Shown: positions 42,780 to 51,962, numbered from the stretch's first letter. The stretch: 64,000 bases of DNA from Streptomyces jumonjinensis (GCF_009600885.1 NZ_VCLA01000194.1:63023-127022); one strand, 5' to 3'. Numbers and translations are program-made. The notes: generated by a model not told the origin, from the letters alone.

Positions 42780-42929
42780 ATGACTGAATCCCCCACAAAG
42801 GCCACCCAGCGAAAGACCCCGGCGGAGCCTGTTCCGCTGCCGCTGCTCAGCGGCTGCACCTGCGGACCGGGGTGCAGCTGCGGCTGCCAGTCGGGCGGGT
42901 CCTGCCAGTGCGGCGGGGGCTGCGGGTAG
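42780..42929 (+). CDS. 49-residue Cys-rich (metallothionein-like) peptide
   Basis: After a charged 29-residue N-terminus (MTESPTKATQRKTPAEPVP) comes a core with eight Cys in C-x-C and C-x(2-5)-C spacing: SGCTCGPGCSCGCQSGG then SCQCGGGCG at the C-terminus. GGAGGGA lies 3-4 nt before ATG 42780, an excellent ribosome site. The pattern suggests soft-metal binding; a RiPP precursor is less likely because no modifying enzymes adjoin. Too short for most gene finders. Confidence 0.75.
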   Translation: MTESPTKATQRKTPAEPVPLPLLSGCTCGPGCSCGCQSGGSCQCGGGCG

Positions 42930-43050
42930 CCGCGAGGAAGTGTCCGGCGGCTCCGTCCCACCGGACGGAGCCGCCGGAGTGCGGGCTTCCGGGGTTCGGA
43001 GGGCTGCTCCGGGGCAGCCATCTCCCCGGCACCCACCCCAGGAGGAATCG

Positions 43051-43251
43051 ATGGACGCCACGGACCTCGCACACGCAGTGTGGACGAAGAGCTCCTACAG
43101 CCTTACTCAATGCGTCGAGATCGCCCGGCTGCCGGGGGGCGCGATAGCGCTCCGGGACTCGAAGTCCCCCGGGCGACAGCCCCTGCGCTTCACCGCGGAC
43201 GAGTGGTCCGCCTTCCGGCACGGAGTACTGGCCGACGGACCGCTGGACTGA
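43051..43251 (+). CDS. DUF397 domain protein
   Basis: This 66-residue protein has AVWTKSSYSLTQCVEIARLP, IALRDSKSPGRQPLRFTADE and WSAFRHGVLAD, all DUF397 signatures. GGAGGA precedes ATG 43051. Unlike the copy at 16619 it has no XRE DUF5753 gene beside it, so it is an orphan partner or acts with a distant regulator. Confidence 0.88.
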   Translation: MDATDLAHAVWTKSSYSLTQCVEIARLPGGAIALRDSKSPGRQPLRFTADEWSAFRHGVLADGPLD

Positions 43252-43290
43252 CCCGGCCGGCGTCCGAGCCGCCCGTACCCGGGCAGCGAT

Positions 43291-43328
43291 GAGCCCCCTG
43301 CCTGCGGGGATCCACGGGCAGGGGGCTC
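43291..43328. terminator. Convergent terminator between DUF397 gene and gpmA
   Basis: GAGCCCCCTGCC at 43291-43302 pairs with GGCAGGGGGCTC at 43317-43328. Confidence 0.75.
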
Positions 43329-43343
43329 GACCGGAGAGTGGGG

Positions 43344-44105
43344 CTACTTCTTCTTGCCCTGGTTCTTCACGGCCTCGATGGCTGCGGCGGCGGCGTCCGG
43401 GTCGAGGTAGGTACCGCCCGGCTTGAGCGGCTTGAAGTCGGCGTCCAGCTCATAGACGAGCGGGATGCCGGTCGGGATGTTCAGACCCGCGATGTCCTCG
43501 TCGGAGACGCCGTCGAGGTGCTTGACCAGCGCACGCAGCGAGTTCCCATGGGCGGCGACCAGGACCGTGCGGCCCGCCAGCAGGTCCGGGACGATGCCGT
43601 CGTACCAGTACGGCAGCATCCGGACGACGACGTCCTTCAGGCACTCGGTGCGCGGGCGCAGCTCCGGCGGGATGGTGGCGTAGCGGGCGTCGTCGCTCTG
43701 GGAGAACTCCGTGCCGTCCGCGAGGGCCGGCGGCGGGGTGTCGTAGGAACGGCGCCAGAGCATGAACTGCTCCTCGCCGAACTCGGCGAGCGTCTGCGCC
43801 TTGTCCTTGCCCTGGAGCGCGCCGTAGTGGCGCTCGTTCAGCCGCCAGGAGCGGTGGACGGGGATCCAGTGGCGGTCCGCGGAGTCCAGCGCGAGCTGGG
43901 CGGTGCGGATGGCCCGCCGCTGGAGCGAGGTGTGCAGCACATCGGGGAGCAGACCGGCGTCCTTGAGCAGCTCACCGCCGCGGACCGCCTCCTTCTCGCC
44001 CTTCTCGGTGAGATTGACGTCCACCCAGCCGGTGAACAGGTTCTTCGCGTTCCATTCGCTCTCGCCGTGGCGGAGGAGGATCAGCTTGTACGGTGCGTCG
44101 GCCAT
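43344..44105 (-). CDS. gpmA: 2,3-bisphosphoglycerate-dependent phosphoglycerate mutase
   Basis: The 253-residue glycolytic enzyme has LILLRHGESEWNAKNLFTGW with the phospho-accepting His, TSLQRRAIRTAQLAL, RSWRLNERHYGALQGKDKAQ and VLVAAHGNSLRALVKHL. It interconverts 3- and 2-phosphoglycerate in the cytoplasm. ATG 44105 gives the standard N-terminus MADAPYKL. Confidence 0.96.
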   Translation of the reverse strand: MADAPYKLILLRHGESEWNAKNLFTGWVDVNLTEKGEKEAVRGGELLKDAGLLPDVLHTSLQRRAIRTAQLALDSADRHWIPVHRSWRLNERHYGALQGKDKAQTLAEFGEEQFMLWRRSYDTPPPALADGTEFSQSDDARYATIPPELRPRTECLKDVVVRMLPYWYDGIVPDLLAGRTVLVAAHGNSLRALVKHLDGVSDEDIAGLNIPTGIPLVYELDADFKPLKPGGTYLDPDAAAAAIEAVKNQGKKK

Positions 44106-44261
44106 GCGTCCGAGCCTAATGGACGGGTGTGCGGTCTCCGTTCGAGCCCTGTTCCGTTTGACGGTCCGCGTCAATCGACTAGCCCCCCAGCCGAGGCATA
44201 TGTAATGCTCGATTTCTAGCTGTGCCACTTACATTATCTGCTGAAGGTCCTGGGGGGATCC

Positions 44262-45626
44262 ATGCCTGTCGCCGGTCTGCGCCGCGCCGTTCGGGAAAGC
44301 GTGTCGGGGCTGCCCCGCGAGTTCTGGTGGCTGTGGACGAGCACCCTGGTCAACCGGCTCGGGGGCTTCGTCGCCACCTTCCTGGTCCTTTATCTCACCT
44401 CCGACCAGGGCTATTCCGCGGCGTACGCGGGGCTCGTGGTCTCCCTGTACGGACTCGGCGGGGTGGTCTCCTCCCTCGGCGGCGGGGTGATGGCCGACCG
44501 GCTGGGGCGGCGGCCCACGCTGCTGATCGCCCAGACCTCCACGGCGCTGTCCGTGGCCGCGCTCGCCTTTGTCCACCATCCGGTGGCGATCGCGGCCGTG
44601 GCCTGTCTGGTGGGCATGGCCACCAACGCCTCCCGGCCCGCCGTGCAGGCGATGATGGCGGACATCGTCCGTCCCGAGGACCGGGTGCGGGCGTTCTCGC
44701 TCAACTACTGGGCCATCAACCTCGGCTTCGCGGTCTCCGCGATCGCCGCCGGTTTCATCGCCGAGTACAGCTATATGGCGGGCTTCCTGGGCGAGGCCGC
44801 CATGACGCTGCTCTGCGCGATCCTGGTCTTCGTCAAGGTGCGCGAGTCCCGGCCGGAGCAGACCGGGACGGCCGGGGACGGCGCGGCGGAGGTCAGTCTG
44901 ATGACCGTGGTGCGCGACGGGCGGTTCATGAGCGTGGTCGGACTGTCGTTCCTGATCGCGCTGATCTTCATGCAGGGCCATGTGGGAGTGCCGCTGGCGA
45001 TGGGCGCGGACGGACTCTCCGCCTCCGACTTCGGCACCGTGATGGCGCTGAACGGTCTGCTGATCGTGGTGCTCCAGATCCCCGTCACCCGCTTCATCGA
45101 GCACCGCGATCCGCGCCGGCTGCTGATCATCTCCTCGCTGCTCGCGGGGTACGGCTTCGGGCTCACCGCCTTCGCCGGGTCGATCGGGTTCTACGCGCTG
45201 ACCGTGGTGGTGTGGACGCTGGCCGAGATCGTCAACGCGCCGACGCAGACCGGTCTGGTGGTCCGGCTCTCCCCGGTGCACGGCCGGGGCCGCTATCAGG
45301 GCATGTACACCATGACCTGGTCGGTCGCCACGCTGATCGCACCGCTGGCGGCGGGCTTCGTCATCGACCGGTTCGGCTCCGCGTGGCTGTGGGGCATGTG
45401 CGCCGCGCTGGGGACGGTGGCCGGGCTCGGGTACTGGGCGCTGATGCGGAACCTCTCGCGGGACGACGACGAGGTCTCGGGGCAAGCCGACTCCGGGCCG
45501 GGCGGGGCGGTGCAGGGCCCGGGGACCAAGGGCACGGCGGTCCAGGGCACGGCGACCGAGGGTGCGGCGGTGCAGGTGCAGGGCCAGGGCGGCGGGGAGC
45601 GGCAGGCGGTCGCCGAACAGGTCTGA
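44262..45626 (+). CDS. MFS transporter (12-TM type)
   Basis: The 454-residue protein has about twelve membrane helices, the MFS motif GGVMADRLGRRPTLL between helices 2 and 3, and NAPTQTGLVVRLSP in the second half. A charged Gly/Gln/Thr-rich tail of 45 residues ends the protein. The substrate cannot be named. Its TGA is one nucleotide from the stop of the converging DHA2-type gene, so their transcripts must overlap. Confidence 0.9.
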   Translation: MPVAGLRRAVRESVSGLPREFWWLWTSTLVNRLGGFVATFLVLYLTSDQGYSAAYAGLVVSLYGLGGVVSSLGGGVMADRLGRRPTLLIAQTSTALSVAALAFVHHPVAIAAVACLVGMATNASRPAVQAMMADIVRPEDRVRAFSLNYWAINLGFAVSAIAAGFIAEYSYMAGFLGEAAMTLLCAILVFVKVRESRPEQTGTAGDGAAEVSLMTVVRDGRFMSVVGLSFLIALIFMQGHVGVPLAMGADGLSASDFGTVMALNGLLIVVLQIPVTRFIEHRDPRRLLIISSLLAGYGFGLTAFAGSIGFYALTVVVWTLAEIVNAPTQTGLVVRLSPVHGRGRYQGMYTMTWSVATLIAPLAAGFVIDRFGSAWLWGMCAALGTVAGLGYWALMRNLSRDDDEVSGQADSGPGGAVQGPGTKGTAVQGTATEGAAVQVQGQGGGERQAVAEQV

Positions 45627-45627
45627 G

Positions 45628-47382
45628 TCACCGCCCGAGGGGCGGCACCTCCGTCACTCTCGTCCCGGGATGCGCCAGCGCGCAGAGGAAAGCGGCGGCC
45701 AGCGCGGCGGCCATCCCGTAGAGCACCCACTGATTGGCCTCGGCGAAGTCCAGCCGGATCGCCTGCTCCGCGTCCCGGAGCCCGGCGGCCACCGGCCCCT
45801 CCCCCGCCCCCTTCCCCGTCGCCTCCCGCTCTCCGTGCCCCGAGACCGACCGGGCGATCCCGTGCGCCGCGTCCCTCGCCGCCGCTTCGGACACGCCCCG
45901 CGACTGAAGCGTCTGCCCCACCCGGTCGACCGTGACATGGCTGAGCACCGTCCCGTAGACCGCGAGCCCCACCGCCGCCGCGTAGTTGCGGGTCGTCTGG
46001 GTGATGCCGGTGACCTCGCCGTAGGACGCGTCGATCGCCCGGTTCACCGAGTCCGTCGACGCCGGAGCGAGCAGAAAGCCGATGCCCGCGCCCGCCAGCA
46101 CCACGTAAGGCCACTGGGCCCCGATGGACAGATCCGTCAGCTTCACCGCCCACAGGGCGAATCCGGCCGTCCCCAGCGCCGCGCCGAGCACCATGGGCGG
46201 CCGGGCCCCCCTTTTGTCCAGCATCCGGCCGCCGGCCTGGGAGGCGAAGACGAAGCCGAGGAAGAAGTAGAGGAGATAGAGCGCGGCCCCGCTCGGCGAC
46301 TCGCCGAGCGAGACCTGCGCGTACACCGAGGCGAAGAAGAACAGCGGGACGAAGGCGAGCATCGCGAAGAAGAGGACCGCCGTGTCGACGGTGAAGGCCC
46401 GGTCGCGGAAGACCCTCAGCTTGATCAGCGGGTGCCGTGGGAAGCGGAGTTCGTACCAGCAGAAGACCGCCAGCAGGGCGAGGCCGCCGATGATGCAGGC
46501 CCAGGTGGCGGTGGCGGCCCAGCCCCATTCGGATGCCTGCTGAAGACCCAGCACGCTCAGCCCCATGCCGCAGGCCGCCAGCGCGGCGCCGGGCAGATCC
46601 AGGCGCTCCCTCCGTACGGTGTCGGGGATCCGGGCCAGCACCGTCAGGGTGATCGCGATCATGGCGACCGGGACGTTCACCCAGAAGATCGCCCGCCAGG
46701 TCCAGGCGGTGAGCAGGCCGCCCAGCAGGGGGCCGATCGCGGTGAGACCGCCGGAGAGGCCGAAGAAGAGGGCGAGGGCCCGGCCCCGGCGCTCCACCGG
46801 GAAGACCGCGACGACCACGGCGAGCGCGGCGGGGAACAGCAGCGCGGCGCCCACCCCCTGAACCACCCGGAAGGTGATCATCCAGGTCTGGGCGGAACTC
46901 CCCGCCGGGGCAGAGCCGCAGAGCACCGACGCGATGACGAAGATCAGGGTGCCGATCAGCATGACCCTGCGGTGGCCATGGATGTCGGCGAGTCTGCCGC
47001 CGAGCGCGAAGCACGCCGCGAGGGCGAGCAGATAGGAGTTGACGACCCAGCGGATGCCGCCGGAGGTGAGGCCGAGTTCGCTGGTGATGTCCGGGGCGGC
47101 GATGGAGACGACGGTCTGGTCGATGAAGGTCATCGCCACGGCGAACATCATCGCCGCGAGCGCCAGGGTCTGGTTCGTCCCGCCTCGCGCCGCGGCCGGA
47201 CCGTTCGCACCGCCCCACGCCGCCGCCGGTTCGGAGCCGCCCGCCGGTCGGGCAGGGCCCGTGGGTCGGGCAGGGCCCGTGGGTCGGGCAGGGCCCGTGG
47301 GTCCGGTGGGTCCTGCCGATGGGTCAGCCGCGGTCGGGCCGGGGCCCATCGCATCTCCAGCCCTTCCCGAAATGTCGGTCAT
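45628..47382 (-). CDS. DHA2-family (14-TM) MFS drug-efflux transporter
   Basis: The 584-residue protein has 14 predicted helices with DHA2 motifs: FIDQTVVSIAAPDITSELGL in helix 1, GGRLADIHGHRRVMLIGTLI after helix 2, VVQGVGAALLFPAALAVV and LGGLLTAWTWRAIFWVNVP. Such proteins expel drugs or self-made metabolites using the proton gradient. The N-terminal 75 residues are a Gly/Pro/Ala-rich tail containing three exact 18-bp repeats (47246-47299, GPARPT units). Confidence 0.9.
   Translation of the reverse strand: MTDISGRAGDAMGPGPTAADPSAGPTGPTGPARPTGPARPTGPARPAGGSEPAAAWGGANGPAAARGGTNQTLALAAMMFAVAMTFIDQTVVSIAAPDITSELGLTSGGIRWVVNSYLLALAACFALGGRLADIHGHRRVMLIGTLIFVIASVLCGSAPAGSSAQTWMITFRVVQGVGAALLFPAALAVVVAVFPVERRGRALALFFGLSGGLTAIGPLLGGLLTAWTWRAIFWVNVPVAMIAITLTVLARIPDTVRRERLDLPGAALAACGMGLSVLGLQQASEWGWAATATWACIIGGLALLAVFCWYELRFPRHPLIKLRVFRDRAFTVDTAVLFFAMLAFVPLFFFASVYAQVSLGESPSGAALYLLYFFLGFVFASQAGGRMLDKRGARPPMVLGAALGTAGFALWAVKLTDLSIGAQWPYVVLAGAGIGFLLAPASTDSVNRAIDASYGEVTGITQTTRNYAAAVGLAVYGTVLSHVTVDRVGQTLQSRGVSEAAARDAAHGIARSVSGHGEREATGKGAGEGPVAAGLRDAEQAIRLDFAEANQWVLYGMAAALAAAFLCALAHPGTRVTEVPPLGR
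47246..47299. repeat. Three 18-bp tandem repeats inside the DHA2 transporter gene
   Basis: GGTCGGGCAGGGCCCGTG is repeated three times without a mismatch, coding for GPARPT units on the minus strand. Copy number could change in frame without loss of the transporter. Confidence 0.8.
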
Positions 47383-47472
47383 GCCGGGATTCTCCCCCTC
47401 TCCGGGGCCTCGCGCACACCCGGAGAGGGGGGAAGTCCCGACGGCCCAGCCAGCCCCGACGGCCCAGCCGGG

Positions 47473-49212
47473 TCAGCCGAGCCGGAGGGCGCGCTGCGCC
47501 TCGTACAGATTGCGCGGCCAGACGCCGTCCGGTGTGCCGTACGCCTCCAGCCGGGAGTTCAGCGCCCCGGTGAAGTCGGGCTTGTCGATCTGGCCGAACT
47601 CGCGGACCGTGGAGATGGCGACGGTCGCGCTGTACGGAGCGACCTCGTCGATCTTGACCAGCCCCGCCCGCCCATTGGTGACGGTGATGTTCCAGTGGGT
47701 GAAGCGGGCACCGTAGAGCGGTCCGGCGCTCGCGTCGCCGCCATGGCGTCCTTCGTTGTTCACCGTGACCTCGGTGCGGACGTTGGCGAACGGCATCCCT
47801 CGGTGCGTGTCGAAGGTCCCCGTCTCCATCACCCCCCGCGACCAGACGTTATGGCTGGAGAGTCCCTCGACGTTGATCCCGTGCAGCTGAGTGCCCGAGG
47901 GAGCGGGGACCGTCGCTTGGGCGATGACGAAGTCCTCGATGAGATTGTCGTGCGCGCCCTCGCGGCAGAAGTACGGATGGTGGGAGCCGCGGCCCTCCAC
48001 CCGGGTCCGGCGCAGGGTGCACGCGGAGGCGGCGACCAGCCCGAAGCCGTTGTCGGCGTGGCGGACGGTGACGTCCTCGGCCCAGCAGTCGTACGCGCAC
48101 TGGAAGGTGACGCCGTTGTAGCCCTTGTCCAGGAGGTGGGGGGACTGCGGGGTCTCCACCGCCTCCAGGGTCAGCCCCTCGACGCCCGAGTCGGTGAGCG
48201 GGGTGACGGGGGTGACCAGCCGGGGGTCCCATTCGGGCCGCAGATCCAGCGGCAGCGGCCGTTCGAGGGTGATCTCGTTCCCCTGGACGGAGACGGCCCG
48301 CACCGGCCACTCATAGGGGACATAGCTGGTCAGCTTGGTCTTGTCGGCCCAGTGATACGCCTCGGGGCCCGGCCCGCCGCCCGCCATGTGCTCCAGCAGG
48401 GTGTGGTCCGCGTCATCGGCGATCCGCAGCAGGACCAGCTGCCCCCGGCGCACCGCCCGGGGGTCGCGCACGGTGATGACACGGTCCCCGCGACGCGCGG
48501 GCCGCACGGTGGTGAGGGTGCGCCAGGCGTCGCGCGCATTGCCGGTCCAGCCCTCGAAGGGCCAGTCCTTCGCCCTGATGGCGTCGGTCAGCGCGGCCCA
48601 GCGGTCCCGGGGGCAGAGCCAGATGAGCCCGCCGGCCCAGGACCAGGACGATTTGTCTCCGCCGTACCGGCTGCCGTACGGGCCGATGAGCTCGGTGAGG
48701 TGCTTGGTGGCGTACAGCCTGGTGCGGGCGCTGCCCGCGCCCTTGAGGACGACGTTGCTGTGGCCGATGCGGATGAGATCGTCGATGCGGTAGACGCCGG
48801 CGGGCAGCAGGACCGTGCCGCCGCCGCGCTCGCCGGCGTCGGCGATGGCGCGGTTGAGGGCGGGGGCGGAGTCGGTGGAGCCGCTGGGGTCCGCGCCGTA
48901 GTCGAGGGCGCGGACGGTACGGGGTCTGCGGGCACGGCTGCGACTGCCCGCCCGGCCCACGAAGGGGATCTGGGGGTGGGTGAAGGGGGTGCGCAGATAC
49001 TCGCGCCAGAGGGCGGAGCTCACCGGAGCGGCGGCGGCCGGGGCCGGGCGGGCGACTGGGCCCGGGCGGCTGGCTGGGCCCGGCGCCGTCCGGGCGGCGG
49101 CGGCAGCGGGGCCGCCGGTGATCCATGCCGTCGCGACGGCGGTGGCGCCGCCGAGCAGGGTGCGTCTGGCGAGCGGGGTGCGTCCGCCTGCGGAGCGCCG
49201 GTCTCTCTCCAT
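47473..49212 (-). CDS. Exported right-handed beta-helix protein (pectate-lyase/GH28-like fold)
   Basis: The 579-residue protein opens with a Tat signal (ARRTLLGGATAVATAWITGG, ending AAAAA). The mature part has VRALDYGADPSGSTDSAPAL, then NRAIADAG, GTVLLPAGVYRIDDLIRI and SNVVLKGAG, the classic start of pectate-lyase-superfamily beta-helices, and regular coils such as NGVTFQCAYDCWAEDVTV. It probably acts on extracellular polysaccharide; catalytic residues cannot be assigned. ATG 49212 has GGAGGTGAG upstream; GTG 49227 lies within that ribosome site. Confidence 0.85.
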   Translation of the reverse strand: MERDRRSAGGRTPLARRTLLGGATAVATAWITGGPAAAAARTAPGPASRPGPVARPAPAAAAPVSSALWREYLRTPFTHPQIPFVGRAGSRSRARRPRTVRALDYGADPSGSTDSAPALNRAIADAGERGGGTVLLPAGVYRIDDLIRIGHSNVVLKGAGSARTRLYATKHLTELIGPYGSRYGGDKSSWSWAGGLIWLCPRDRWAALTDAIRAKDWPFEGWTGNARDAWRTLTTVRPARRGDRVITVRDPRAVRRGQLVLLRIADDADHTLLEHMAGGGPGPEAYHWADKTKLTSYVPYEWPVRAVSVQGNEITLERPLPLDLRPEWDPRLVTPVTPLTDSGVEGLTLEAVETPQSPHLLDKGYNGVTFQCAYDCWAEDVTVRHADNGFGLVAASACTLRRTRVEGRGSHHPYFCREGAHDNLIEDFVIAQATVPAPSGTQLHGINVEGLSSHNVWSRGVMETGTFDTHRGMPFANVRTEVTVNNEGRHGGDASAGPLYGARFTHWNITVTNGRAGLVKIDEVAPYSATVAISTVREFGQIDKPDFTGALNSRLEAYGTPDGVWPRNLYEAQRALRLG

Positions 49213-49365
49213 GAGCCTCACCTCCACGGATATGAACAGCGTTCATATGTGCGTCGATGGGCGCGAGCATGCCATGTGGTCGCGGGCACGGGAAGGGGGC
49301 GGGCGACGGGGGTACGAGGAGCTGCCCGCGACGGGCGGGGATCCGGGCTGGTGGCTATCCGGGTC

Positions 49366-49407
49366 GGTGTCCATCCGGGTTGGGCCGGTGTCCATCCGGG
49401 TTGGGCC
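49366..49407. repeat. 21-bp direct repeat downstream of the YbjN-like gene
   Basis: The 21-bp unit beginning GGTGTCCATCCGGGTT occurs exactly at 49366-49386 and 49387-49407 and partly again at 49408. Confidence 0.7.
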
Positions 49408-49425
49408 GGTGTCTACCCGGGCCCG

Positions 49426-49947
49426 TCAGCCGGTGGGCTCCCCGGGCTGCCGCCCCTTGCCGGTCAGGCTGGTGAACGCGTCCAGATTGCGGGTGGACTC
49501 TCCGCGCGACACCCGCCAGGCGTACTCCTTCCGGATGGCGCTCGCGAACCCCAGCTCCAGCAGGGTGTTGAACGCCCCGTCGGCCGCTTCCAGAACCGAG
49601 CCCAGCAGCCGGTCCAGCTCCTCCGGGGTGATCACCGAGAGCGGGAGCCGGCCGGTCAGATAGATGTCGCCGAGATGATCGATCGCGTAACCCACCCCGT
49701 ACAGCCGCAGATTCCGCTCCAGCAGCCAGCGGTGCACCGCCGCGTCGTTCTCGTCGGGGTGGCGTACGACGAACGCGTTCACCGAGAGGGAGTGCGCGCC
49801 GACGCGCAGGGAACAGGTCGTCGACAGCTTCCGGGTGCCGGGCAGTTTGACCGCGTACGACCCGGGCTCCGGGCTCTCCCATTCGAGATCCGCGTCCGTG
49901 AGGGCCCGCTCGATGATCTGGGTGGGCGACTGCCGTACGTCAGACAT
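49426..49947 (-). CDS. YbjN domain-containing protein
   Basis: The 173-residue cytoplasmic protein has the YbjN (type III secretion chaperone-like) pattern: WESPEPGSYAVKLPGTRKLS, SVNAFVVRHPDENDAAVHRW, LLERNLRLYGVGYAIDHLGD and LSVITPEELDRLLGSVLEAA. The gene begins within the last 8 nt of mshA (49940-49947), so it is translated in its wake; this pairing is conserved in Streptomyces. Function unknown. Confidence 0.85.
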   Translation of the reverse strand: MSDVRQSPTQIIERALTDADLEWESPEPGSYAVKLPGTRKLSTTCSLRVGAHSLSVNAFVVRHPDENDAAVHRWLLERNLRLYGVGYAIDHLGDIYLTGRLPLSVITPEELDRLLGSVLEAADGAFNTLLELGFASAIRKEYAWRVSRGESTRNLDAFTSLTGKGRQPGEPTG

Positions 49948-51289
49948 GGACCGAGCGTACCCGGCGGCGGTGTTCGCACAGGGCTGCGGCGTACACGTCC
50001 GCCGTGGCCGATGCGGCCCGGTCCCAGCCGAAGGACTCGGCGTGCCGGGCGGCCTTCTCGCCCATCCGGGCGGTGAGCGCCGGGTCGGCGATCAGCCGGT
50101 GCAGGGCGCGCGCGTAGTCGGCCGGGTCGTGGCCGGCGACGAGGATTCCGGTGTCCCCGTCGCGTACGGCGACCGGGAGGCCGCCGACCTCGGCCGCCAC
50201 CACCGGGGTGCCCGCGGCCTGCGCCTCGATCGCGACCAGGCCGAACGATTCGCTGTACGAGGGCATCACCAGCGTGGACGCGGCGCGGAAGCAGTCGGCG
50301 AGCGCCTCCTGGGCCACCGGCGGCTGGAAGTGGACGACATCCGCGATCCCGAGGCTCGCCGCGAGCTTCTGGAGGCCCTCGGGGCGGGCGAGACCGCTGC
50401 CGCTGGGGCCGCCGACGACCGGAACATGGACCCGGGAGCGGAGCGAGGGGTGGTCCGTCAGCAGCCGGGCGACCGCGCGGAGCAGGATGTCGGGGGCCTT
50501 CAGCGGCTGTATCCGGCCCGCGAAGAGCGGTACGAAGGCGTTCTGCGGGATCCCGAGGCGGGCACGCGCCGCGGCGCGGCCGTCCGCCGGGCGGAAGCGG
50601 TCGAGATTGACCCCGGGGTGGACGACGGCGACCCTCGCGGGGTCGGCGTCATAGAAGCGGATGAGCTCATCCGCCTCTTCGGCGGTGTTGGCGATCAGCC
50701 GGTCGGAGGCGTTGACGATCTGGGTCTCGCCGATGACCCGGGAGGCGGGTTCGGGGGTGTCGCCCGAGGCGAGGGAGGCGTTCTTGACCTTCGCCATGGT
50801 GTGCATGGCGTGGACGAGCGGCACGCCCCAGCGCTCGGCGGCGAGCCAGCCGACATGGCCGGAGAGCCAGTAGTGGGAGTGGACCAGGTCGTAGTGGCCG
50901 GGCCGCCTGCGGGCCCAGGCCCGCATCACCCCGTGGGTGAAGGCGCAGAGCTGGCCGGGGAGGTCTTCCTTGGCGAGGCCCTCGTAGGGGCCCGCGTCGA
51001 TATGGCGTACGAGAACGCCGGGGGCGAGCTCCACGGAGGAGGGGAGTCCGCCCTCGGTGGCGCGGGTGAAGATCTCGACCTCGATGTTGATGGCGGCGAG
51101 CCGGGAGGCCAGCTCGACGATGTAGACGTTCATCCCGCCCGCGTCGCCGGTGCCCGGCTGGTGCAGCGGGGAGGTGTGGACGCTGAGCATGGCGATCCGG
51201 CGGGGCTTGCGCTGGCCGCCGGGGAACCGGATCCGGGGCGCGGCGAAGCCGCTGCCGAGGCGGGAGACGTACTGGCCGTACTGGCTCAC
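49940..51289 (-). CDS. mshA: D-inositol-3-phosphate glycosyltransferase (mycothiol synthesis)
   Basis: The 449-residue GT4 enzyme has RIAMLSVHTSPLHQPGTGDA then GGMNVYIVELA at the N-terminus, WLSGHVGWLAAERWGVPLVH in the acceptor domain and FAGRIQPLKAPDILLRAVAR plus SYSESFGLVAIEAQAAGTPV (the EX7E-type donor site). It joins GlcNAc from UDP-GlcNAc to inositol 3-phosphate, the first step of mycothiol. GTG 51289 with GAGGAGG 9 nt upstream is preferred to ATG 51322. Confidence 0.95.
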   Translation of the reverse strand: MSQYGQYVSRLGSGFAAPRIRFPGGQRKPRRIAMLSVHTSPLHQPGTGDAGGMNVYIVELASRLAAINIEVEIFTRATEGGLPSSVELAPGVLVRHIDAGPYEGLAKEDLPGQLCAFTHGVMRAWARRRPGHYDLVHSHYWLSGHVGWLAAERWGVPLVHAMHTMAKVKNASLASGDTPEPASRVIGETQIVNASDRLIANTAEEADELIRFYDADPARVAVVHPGVNLDRFRPADGRAAARARLGIPQNAFVPLFAGRIQPLKAPDILLRAVARLLTDHPSLRSRVHVPVVGGPSGSGLARPEGLQKLAASLGIADVVHFQPPVAQEALADCFRAASTLVMPSYSESFGLVAIEAQAAGTPVVAAEVGGLPVAVRDGDTGILVAGHDPADYARALHRLIADPALTARMGEKAARHAESFGWDRAASATADVYAAALCEHRRRVRSVHV

Positions 51290-51962
51290 GTCGGCGTTCC
51301 TCCTCGTTCCGGCGATGCGCACGGCCGGGGTTCTGGGTGGGGCGAGTCGGGCAGGGCCTTCTCTCCACCGGCACTCAACAGCGGAGTCCGCGCTTCCATT
51401 TCCCGCACTTCGTCAGTTTGCCAAATCATTACGGTCGGGGGGCGCTCAGGGGTGGGCCGGGGGCTTCGGGGTGCTTCGGGCTGGGCGGCGGTGTGCTGGG
51501 GTCCGGGGGCCGCTCCGGGGTGGTGCCGGGACTCATGATTTACGGCGCGTTTCCAGTCCCTGTTTGATGGCGGGCCTCCTTTGCGCCACAAAATCACGTT
51601 TTACGTCCCGGCACCACCCCTGCGCGGCCCCCTCCCATGAGACCTCAACCCGCCCGCCGTCTATCCCGGCAGAACCAGCCCCTTGGGGGTCCCCCCGGAC
51701 GAAGTCTGGGGGAGATTGAGGAGCGGGGAGCCAAATTCAGCCTCGCCGGCGTTTGAGGCGCGGGGGTTCGGGGGCTGGCCCCCGACAAGGGCCCGCGCAG
51801 GGCAGGGTGGCCCCCTCCCGCCGCCCTCGCGCCAAGGGGGGCGCGGCATCCGTCCCTGGCGGGGAGGTCCGGGGCGGGGGCAGTCCGGTGCAGGGCTTGA
51901 GCCGGGGCGGGGGCCGGGGTCGGTCGGCGGGGCAGGGGCCGGGAGCGCTTACGCTCGTTGGC
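51290..51962. other. Divergent intergenic region with inverted repeat and Streptomyces repeat element
   Basis: No gene between mshA and the methyltransferase gene. A perfect 16-bp inverted repeat (51517-51532 and 51607-51622) encloses 74 bp of lower GC. From about 51670 to 51790 lies the dispersed intergenic repeat family, recognisable by GCCGGCGTTTGAGGCGCGG, that occurs in many copies across Streptomyces genomes. Confidence 0.65.
51670..51790. repeat. Dispersed Streptomyces intergenic repeat (GCCGGCGTTTGAGGCGCGG type)
   Basis: The stretch contains CTTGGGGGTCCCCCCGGACG, AGTCTGGGGGAGATTGAGG, CTCGCCGGCGTTTGAGGCG and GGGGGCTGGCCCCCG, the sequence family seen between many Streptomyces genes. It often folds into hairpins at transcript ends. 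Only one copy is noticed here. Confidence 0.65.

Noticed and set aside
45562..50076. A 1,504-codon plus-strand open frame
   Set aside because: It lies antisense to the DHA2 transporter, beta-helix and YbjN genes; such frames arise from GC-biased third positions.
51661..51849. Minus-strand frame reading GQPPNPRASNAGEAEF
   Set aside because: This is the translation of the dispersed Streptomyces intergenic repeat, not a gene.
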